From Desulfofustis glycolicus DSM 9705 (lineage in GTDB: Bacteria; Desulfobacterota; Desulfobulbia; Desulfobulbales; Desulfocapsaceae), in NCBI RefSeq assembly GCF_900130015.1, contig NZ_FQXS01000016.1, positions 1 to 64,000 of the forward strand: DNA of 64,000 nucleotides, written 5' to 3'. This document shows, piece by piece, positions 58,854 through 64,000 of the stretch; position 1 is the stretch's first letter; every line of letters begins with the position of its first letter. Position numbers and translations under genes: made by a program. The notes under the pieces were generated by a model. The model was not told where the DNA came from and searched no databases. It saw nothing but the letters and a program-made list of their open reading frames with translations.

Positions 58854-59632
58854 GGGATTTCAAAGGTCAATGCCGAGCGAAACGATTCCACATCGCACTC
58901 TTCGGGGTCGGCGAACGGTTCCTTGAGCGAGACGGTGACCAGCCAGGCGCCGGAATGAAGGATCTTGACGGTGCCGTAGCCGTCTTTGTCGGTGCCGGCG
59001 GCATAGGCAAACACTCCGTTGTCGTTGGAAAAGCCGGCATAGGTCGCATAAAACTCGGTCTTCAGCGGTTGGTCCTGGTAGAGGACGCGAAACGGCAGGA
59101 AATCACCGACCCGAAGCTTGGCCGGGTTGACGAGCGGCACGATCTCGATTGCATGACCGACGACCGTGTCGACCGTTCCATTCGATCCGTCCACGTTGGC
59201 AATGGCTTTCATGAAAGAGTTGGAACGAGAGCAGCTGAGGACATTGTCCAGCCCCTTTTTCGACTGGCGTTTGCTGCCCTCCGTGGTCTTCGTGTAAAAG
59301 CTCGTCGCCCGACTCATGGCGATGATATAGGCGCCGGGTTGGCTCGGTCCTTCGATCGATTGAAATTGCAGATCGTTGACCGCTTCGGCGCCGATTTTCC
59401 CGGCGCCGTCGGGACCGATGATCGCCATCTCGCCGACGGCGTCCGCGCTCATCAGGCCGGACAGAGGGAAGCGGTGGCCCCAGCCGATGGTCCATTTCAA
59501 GTTCCGCCCGGCGGCCAAGTTGCTGTCCTCCATGTTGATCCACGGGAAATGGGCCTGAGCGGAAAGCGCGGTGCCGGCGATGATGGCTGCCGCAGTCAGC
59601 AGGGTGATAAGGTGTTGTCTGAACTGCCTCAT
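58850..59632 (-). CDS. DUF4198 (NikK-like) periplasmic protein
   Basis: 260 residues. Signal peptide (LITLLTAAAIIAGTALSAQA) followed by HFPWINMEDSNLAAGRNLKWTIGWGHRFP, again with a His at the predicted mature N-terminus. Further DUF4198 features: LSGLMSADAVGEMAIIGPDG, AYIIAMSRATSFYTKT, CSRSNSFMKAIANVDGSNGTVDTVVGHAIEIVPLVNPAKLRVGDFLPFRVLYQDQPLKTEFYATYAGF and GTVKILHSGAWLVTVS. DUF4198/NikK proteins accompany Ni/Co transporters and are thought to bind metal in the periplasm. 18 bp downstream of the receptor gene. Confidence 0.82.
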   Translation of the reverse strand: MRQFRQHLITLLTAAAIIAGTALSAQAHFPWINMEDSNLAAGRNLKWTIGWGHRFPLSGLMSADAVGEMAIIGPDGAGKIGAEAVNDLQFQSIEGPSQPGAYIIAMSRATSFYTKTTEGSKRQSKKGLDNVLSCSRSNSFMKAIANVDGSNGTVDTVVGHAIEIVPLVNPAKLRVGDFLPFRVLYQDQPLKTEFYATYAGFSNDNGVFAYAAGTDKDGYGTVKILHSGAWLVTVSLKEPFADPEECDVESFRSALTFEIP

Positions 59633-59650
59633 GGTATTTTCTCCTTTTTG

Positions 59651-61606
59651 TTAAAGAGCGATGTCGAGTTTGACAATAAAGGTCTGTCCGGTGCGGAAGT
59701 AATATTCGCTGCCCTTGTCCGAATCGAAGATATTGTCGGCCTGGAAGGTGAGTTTCCCTTTGCTGCCCAGTCGCTTATAGATATTGGCATCGACGGTGAC
59801 GTGGCCGTCTATCTCATTGGTATTGGCTGTATCGGCGTACTGCCGGGAGTTGTAGGAGAACAGTGCCGACCCGCCTAATCCCCACGGCGCGTACTCGTAG
59901 GCCGGGGCGATGGTGATCTGGTGGTTCGGGGTGTACGTCAGTTCGTTTCCGCTCTCCTGGTTTTCCGAATCGGTATAGGTATAAGAGGCGGACAGGGTGA
60001 AGTCGTCGCCCAGCAGCAGTCGGGCGGTCAATTCAACCCCCTGGGTCATCGCCTGCTCAATGTTGCGATAGATGCGCAGTTCCTCGCCGTTGAACGTGGC
60101 GTCGGCAATCTCGCTGACCACCATGTCGTCGATATCGTTGCGGAACAGGCCGAGATTGACGATGAGGGTGTCGTTGAGCAGCCACTGCTCAACACCGAGC
60201 GAATAGCCGATCGAAGTCTCGGGGTCGAGATCGGGGTTGGACTGGATCCAGAAGGGGCTGTGGTAAAACGGAACGTCGTAATAGAGCTGTCGGATGGTCG
60301 GCGACTTGAAAGCCCGACCCACTGCCCCTCTGACGGTGGTGCTGTCAGTCAGCCGGTACATCATGCTCAGCTTTGGATTGACTGAGCTTCCGAAGGTGGA
60401 ATGATGGTCCAGGCGAACCCCCGGTATCATGGTCAGGCTGTCGAACAGGGTGGTTTCATCCTGGGCGAAGAGACTCCAGGTGACGACATCCTCCTTGACC
60501 GTGGTTCGAGTGCCGTTGCTGTTGTCGATCAGATAATCGATGCCTTGCTGCTGCACCTCGGCGCCGACGGTGATCGCTTGCCACTTATTGAAGTACAGGG
60601 TGTACTGTGCCTCCGCCTGGTCGTAGCCGATGCTGCCGTGCTGGTGTGAAGCAGTGCTGATGTTGTCGAAGTCGTCGATATAATGATAGCCCTTCACGTA
60701 TAACACCTGGCTCTCCGAAGGCGTCCAGGTGCCTCCGGCGGAGATTCGGTAACTGTCTTCGGTTCGCGGACTGGCTCCCTCTCTTTCAAAAACCGAAGCC
60801 TCTCCCTTGAGCCAGACATCGACGACCTCACTGACACTCATATCGGCTTTGGCCATCAACGAATGGCGATCCGAGTCGATGGGGTCTTGGCCGACACTTT
60901 CCCCGCTTTCGTAGGAATAGCTGGCCAGGTAACCGATTTTCTCGTGAGGACGGTCACCGATATAAAGCGAATACTCGGAAAGGGTGCGGCTACCGTCGTC
61001 GCTGGTCGAGGTGACGACGCCGTCACGCACCTGGTCGTTGATCGTGTACCAGCCGTAGGATGCAGAACCGCCGGCGAGCATCTCCCCAGGAGTCTTGCGG
61101 GTGATGACATTGATGACGCCGACCAGTGCATCACTGCCGTAGAGAACCGAACCGGGTCCTTTGACCACCTCGATGCGCTCGATCATGGCCACCGGGATCT
61201 GGTTCAACCCCACCGCGTATTCGCCGTGGGCACCGCTCTGGCCGCTGCCGTGGACGCGCTGGCCGTCGATCAGGATCAATCCGTAGCCGTTGTTGAAATC
61301 AAGGCCTTGCATACGTACCCGTGAGGTGCCGTCGCCGAACACATCGTCGATTCCCGAGGTGTTGATTCCGGGAACCGTTTTGAGCACGTCGCCGATCGTC
61401 TGGGCATTGGACAGCTCGATGTCGGTACGGTTGATCAGAATGGTTTCCACCGGCACGTCCTTGAGGGCATGCGGGGTGCGCGTGCCGGTGACGACGATCT
61501 CCTCGAGCCGGTCGACCGGCTGCCCGGTCTCCGCCCCGACGAGGCCGGCGGAGAGCATAACTGCCAGCACGCAAGACGCTTTGAAGCATTTTTTTGACAT
61601 GAACAA
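59651..61606 (-). CDS. TonB-dependent receptor of block B
   Basis: 651 residues. Signal peptide (about 1-23), TonB box in LEEIVVTGTRTPHALKDVPVETILINR, plug domain (about 30-165: AQTIGDVLKTVPGINTSGIDDVFGDGTSRVRMQGLDFNNGYGLILIDGQRVHGSG ... IERIEVVKGPGSVLYGSDALVGVINVITRK), then the barrel ending in ADNIFDSDKGSEYYFRTGQTFIVKLDIAL. The block structure (NikK- and NikL-like genes directly after it) suggests a nickel or cobalt complex as ligand. A truncated copy is at 32587-33882. Confidence 0.92.
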   Translation of the reverse strand: MFMSKKCFKASCVLAVMLSAGLVGAETGQPVDRLEEIVVTGTRTPHALKDVPVETILINRTDIELSNAQTIGDVLKTVPGINTSGIDDVFGDGTSRVRMQGLDFNNGYGLILIDGQRVHGSGQSGAHGEYAVGLNQIPVAMIERIEVVKGPGSVLYGSDALVGVINVITRKTPGEMLAGGSASYGWYTINDQVRDGVVTSTSDDGSRTLSEYSLYIGDRPHEKIGYLASYSYESGESVGQDPIDSDRHSLMAKADMSVSEVVDVWLKGEASVFEREGASPRTEDSYRISAGGTWTPSESQVLYVKGYHYIDDFDNISTASHQHGSIGYDQAEAQYTLYFNKWQAITVGAEVQQQGIDYLIDNSNGTRTTVKEDVVTWSLFAQDETTLFDSLTMIPGVRLDHHSTFGSSVNPKLSMMYRLTDSTTVRGAVGRAFKSPTIRQLYYDVPFYHSPFWIQSNPDLDPETSIGYSLGVEQWLLNDTLIVNLGLFRNDIDDMVVSEIADATFNGEELRIYRNIEQAMTQGVELTARLLLGDDFTLSASYTYTDSENQESGNELTYTPNHQITIAPAYEYAPWGLGGSALFSYNSRQYADTANTNEIDGHVTVDANIYKRLGSKGKLTFQADNIFDSDKGSEYYFRTGQTFIVKLDIAL

Positions 61607-61619
61607 ATACCTCCTCTTT

Positions 61620-61950
61620 TGGTCGGTGACGTCCGTCCAGCAGCGTGGTCATGGAGCTACCGTTGATAGTCACTGGAGCGGACAGGATAAAAACATGTCC
61701 CTGCCGGTAGAGGAGGCTGTTGCAGCGGTGAGCGGTCCGTGAAGATACCGGGCGGTAAAAACCGCGCGCGATTGACTTTTAACGGAGCGAGTGCTACCAA
61801 GGAGACAGGCTTCCTCTTCAAACCAGGGGGCTGACTGGGGGAAGGCGACCAATGGCTCTGGCCGGAGCGGGTCACCTTCCCCCCTTTTTGTCGTTTCGTT
61901 CTCCTCGTGATTGAAGTGGTGCACAAAATATTTTGTGTTATCGACTCTCG
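61620..61950 (-). promoter_or_regulatory. Conserved leader and palindrome upstream of the block B receptor
   Basis: The segment 61640-61790 is conserved with 33900-34060, including the GGACA/TGTCC fold and an AAAAGTCAA word at its far end. Further upstream, CACAAAATATTTTGTG is a perfect 16-bp palindrome (about 61922-61937), a candidate operator whose counterpart in block A is imperfect. No NikR-type dyad in normal orientation is seen here. Confidence 0.4.
61837..61889 (+). terminator. Terminator-like hairpin, plus-strand orientation
   Basis: GGGGGAAGGCGACC pairs with GGTCACCTTCCCCC with one mismatch and is followed by CTTTTT on the plus strand. No plus-strand gene precedes it; on the minus strand there is no T-run. 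It may protect the receptor promoter from opposing transcripts or belong to a leader RNA. Confidence 0.5.
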
Positions 61951-62084
61951 CCGGTCAGGCTCTACAAGTCCTTGTTATGTCGCTGCTTGTCCTCACCAAG
62001 CTGTTGCGTTGCGGTAATCACCGGCAGGTGATTGCTCGTCTGTTCCGGTGCTGATGAGTGCGCCCCGGGCAGCGCTGTCAACCT

Positions 62085-63359
62085 TCAATGGCTCTTGCTG
62101 GTTTGTTGTTCGGACAGCAGGGTTGCATACTCGGCCATTCGGGCAGCCTGGGCATGTTGCTTGCCATCTCTTTCGGCAAGCCTGCGGTACAGCAGGGCCG
62201 CCTCTTCGTAACGTTGCAGTTCGTAGAGCAGATCGGCCCGGTGGGCGAGTAGCCGCGGATCCTCGGACTGTGCCGTACACGCCTCGATCTCCTCAAGTGC
62301 CTGCTCGTTCCGATCAAGCTGGCGCAGGGCGACCACCAGGTTGAGAAGAACCTGTCGGTCGTCATCTTTCAGCAGGCGTCGATAGCGCGGGGCGGCCTGG
62401 CTCGGAATTCCTAGCTGCAGGAACAGATCGGCGACGATCTTGGTCTCCTGCTCGGAAAGCGGTTCCAGGTAGCTGCTGATCACCAATGCCGCCAGTGCTG
62501 GCTGGTAGGCACCATCTTGAAGGTGGATATGGGCGCGTGCTTTCCACCATTTGACCTGGGTCGGCGCCGATTCCGTCAGCAAGCAGGCATAGTCCCGGGC
62601 CTCGGCGAGCATCTCCAGCTGCAGGTAGAGATGGAGCAGCATTTCCTGCCATTGTAACTGTTTATCGCCCGTGAAAGCGCCGGCGAGATGGCGTATCTGG
62701 GGCAACGCCTGACGGCTGCGGCCGGCGGCGAGCAGGGCGTGGACGTACTGCTCGAGCCAGGTGTTTTCAATTCGGCCGGGAAAGGAGGCCAGCAGCCGTT
62801 CGAACTGGTTGATGGCGCTGTCGTGATCGCCGGCCAGCAGGAAGGCGACACCGCTGTAGTAGAGGTAATCGGGACTGGCGTCAGGATCGCCGGAAAAGGC
62901 CTGGTCAAAAGCTGTGGCGGCACGGTGATAGTCATCGAGATCGTAAGCGGCCTTGCCGAGATTCGCCCAGGCCGATCGATGGCCGGGATCTCGCTTGACC
63001 GCATCTTCCAGGGCCTTGACGGCCTGCCGGCAGTCGCCGGTCAGCAGATAGCAGGTACCCAGCGTGTACAGGATTTCTGCATGATGAGCAGCGGCGTGTC
63101 GTGCTTCCTTTTCGGGTGCGGCCGTCCGGGCGATAAACGCGTTGAGGATATCAATGGCATCGGTGTATCGGTCTTCGTTCATCATCGCTCCGGCCTTGGC
63201 CAGCACTGCCCGGACCGGTGCCGGCAGCCCGTCGCCGGCTGTCAACGCCGGGCTACCGGGAGCTAGGAGAAATGCGCTGGTCAGCAATAACACGGACAGG
63301 AGTTTGACGACGGCAGGGATGAAGGCTGCGTGGCTCTGCTTGGTCAATGGTTTACTCAT
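62085..63359 (-). CDS. TPR-repeat periplasmic protein
   Basis: 424 residues. Signal peptide (FIPAVVKLLSVLLLTSAFLLAPGSPALTA, about residues 13-41) and then a run of tetratricopeptide repeats to the end, for example AEILYTLGTCYLLTGDCRQAVKALEDAVKRDPGHRSAWANLGKAAYDLDDYHRAATAFDQAF and YYSGVAFLLAGDHDSAINQFERLLASFP. TPR proteins of this kind are often encoded with ExbBD-TonB sets in Deltaproteobacteria. It follows the TonB-type gene by 27 bp and precedes the block B receptor by about 480 bp. Confidence 0.85.
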   Translation of the reverse strand: MSKPLTKQSHAAFIPAVVKLLSVLLLTSAFLLAPGSPALTAGDGLPAPVRAVLAKAGAMMNEDRYTDAIDILNAFIARTAAPEKEARHAAAHHAEILYTLGTCYLLTGDCRQAVKALEDAVKRDPGHRSAWANLGKAAYDLDDYHRAATAFDQAFSGDPDASPDYLYYSGVAFLLAGDHDSAINQFERLLASFPGRIENTWLEQYVHALLAAGRSRQALPQIRHLAGAFTGDKQLQWQEMLLHLYLQLEMLAEARDYACLLTESAPTQVKWWKARAHIHLQDGAYQPALAALVISSYLEPLSEQETKIVADLFLQLGIPSQAAPRYRRLLKDDDRQVLLNLVVALRQLDRNEQALEEIEACTAQSEDPRLLAHRADLLYELQRYEEAALLYRRLAERDGKQHAQAARMAEYATLLSEQQTSKSH

Positions 63360-63386
63360 GGCGACGGGGGGCGATGTCCATTGTTT

Positions 63387-64000
63387 TTATTGGTCCAGCT
63401 GGAAACGAACCGTCGTTTCTGCTTTGGCTTTGACCGGCACGCCGGCGATGGTACCGGCGCGGAAGCGCCAGCCGGAAACCGCCGAGATGACCGGAGCGTC
63501 GAAAATCCCATCCGGCTGGCTTTCCTTCACCACGACTTCGCCGACACTGCCGTCCTCGTGCACGACAAACTCGACCCGCACCCAGCCTTCGATACGACGA
63601 TGTCGTGCCCGGTGGGGATAGACGGGAGGAATACGGGTGGTTACCAGCAGCGGGGCATCGAGCTGCGCCGCAGAAAAGATGTCGCTCCCGCCGGTAAAGC
63701 TGATCTTGGCCAGGTCCACCGATAGGGAAAGTTCCGGAGGCCCCTCCGGCAGCAGCGGATTGACGGCAAACGGTAGTTTCGGCTTGCTGAGCAGCGGTTT
63801 CGGCGGCGCCGGTTCCGGCGGTTTGGGCTGTGGTTTTGGTTCGGGCGGCTGGGGCGTCTGTTTTTTGACCGGATCGTCGGGTTTGGGCAGGCGAATGACG
63901 GTGATCGCCGGCACCAACTCGGTGAACTGGGGTTCGTCTGTTGGCAGATGCAGCAGGGTCGGCATCAGGATGAAGAGCACGCCGTTGATGGTCAAGGCAA
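63387..64000 (-). CDS. TonB-type energy transducer (5' end outside window)
   Basis: At least 204 residues; the frame is open to the window edge and the true start lies beyond it. A membrane segment (LTINGVLFILMPTLLHL) leads into a Pro/Lys-rich linker (TPQPPEPKPQPKPPEPAPPKPLLSKPKLP) and a C-terminal TonB domain (PPVYPHRARHRRIEGWVRVEFVVHEDGSVGEVVVKESQPDGIFDAPVISAVSGWRFRAGTIAGVPV). Second TonB of the window, different from the one in the cobalamin operon, so block B probably has its own transducer. Confidence 0.88.
   Translation of the reverse strand, partial: ALTINGVLFILMPTLLHLPTDEPQFTELVPAITVIRLPKPDDPVKKQTPQPPEPKPQPKPPEPAPPKPLLSKPKLPFAVNPLLPEGPPELSLSVDLAKISFTGGSDIFSAAQLDAPLLVTTRIPPVYPHRARHRRIEGWVRVEFVVHEDGSVGEVVVKESQPDGIFDAPVISAVSGWRFRAGTIAGVPVKAKAETTVRFQLDQ

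Larger units (their letters stand above)
55743..61790 (-). repeat. Block B: intact paralogue of block A
   Basis: Five genes in tight minus-strand order (receptor, NikK-like, NikL-like, GT-C-like, GT2) plus a leader shared with block A. This copy keeps full-length genes with 4-bp overlaps and is probably the functional one. Confidence 0.8.

Noticed and set aside
1-64000. CRISPR arrays, tRNA or rRNA genes
   Set aside because: I found no regularly spaced direct repeats, no tRNA-like CCA-ended cloverleaf and no rRNA signature in the window.

Overview
The window looks like the chromosome of a Gram-negative anaerobe, most likely a sulfate-reducing Desulfobacterota (Desulfobulbales-like). The reasons are the GC-rich coding style, TonB/outer-membrane systems, the short anaerobe-type ThiC, multi-PAS hybrid kinases, FmdE-domain proteins, NikK/NikL-like metal proteins and a NikR-type operator of the form GTRTTAC-N13-GTAAYAC. 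This assignment is inference; no rRNA or other marker gene is present.

Region 1 (1-3.2 kb) holds transposase remnants, a RidA-like protein and a Fic-family protein with a degenerate active site behind large palindromes. Region 2 (3.3-10.6 kb) is one minus-strand drug/solute efflux operon (TetR, outer-membrane factor, membrane-fusion protein, double ATPase, two ABC-2 permeases) with a 20-bp palindromic operator. Region 3 (10.7-19.8 kb) has REP-like hairpins, a methyltransferase behind a consensus sigma-54 promoter next to a PAS/sigma-54 activator, two gene fragments, WrbA, a DsrE-like secreted protein, a cupin, and thiC with a TPP riboswitch. Region 4 (19.9-29.2 kb) has two hybrid sensor kinases flanking a PocR-GGDEF protein, then DgkA, a PAP2 phosphatase and the UV endonuclease UvsE.

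Region 5 (29.4-64 kb) is a transition-metal and cobalamin acquisition island. It contains: (a) a decayed copy (block A, 30.0-34.1 kb) of a TonB receptor / NikK-like / NikL-like / membrane protein / glycosyltransferase block; (b) a TonB receptor, three FmdE-domain proteins, three class I methyltransferases and a complete NikABCDE/Opp-type ABC importer (34.4-47.7 kb), with two NikR-type operators overlapping promoters; (c) a cobalamin-riboswitch operon of BtuB-like receptor, BtuF-CbiZ fusion, second BtuF-like protein and a dedicated ExbB-ExbD-TonB set (48.0-55.4 kb); (d) the intact paralogous block B (55.7-61.8 kb), followed by a TPR protein and a TonB-type protein that runs off the window end.

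The strongest candidate for an undescribed system is the FmdE/methyltransferase/TonB/Nik cluster. I infer import, and possibly chemical handling, of a nickel or cobalt chelate: outer-membrane receptor, periplasmic FmdE protein and binding protein, ABC importer, then cytoplasmic FmdE-zinc-ribbon proteins and methyltransferases. A histidine-rich coding remnant at 47.7-47.9 kb fits a metal theme. Block A records decay through internal deletions at short repeats, one of which created an in-frame NikK-NikL fusion gene.
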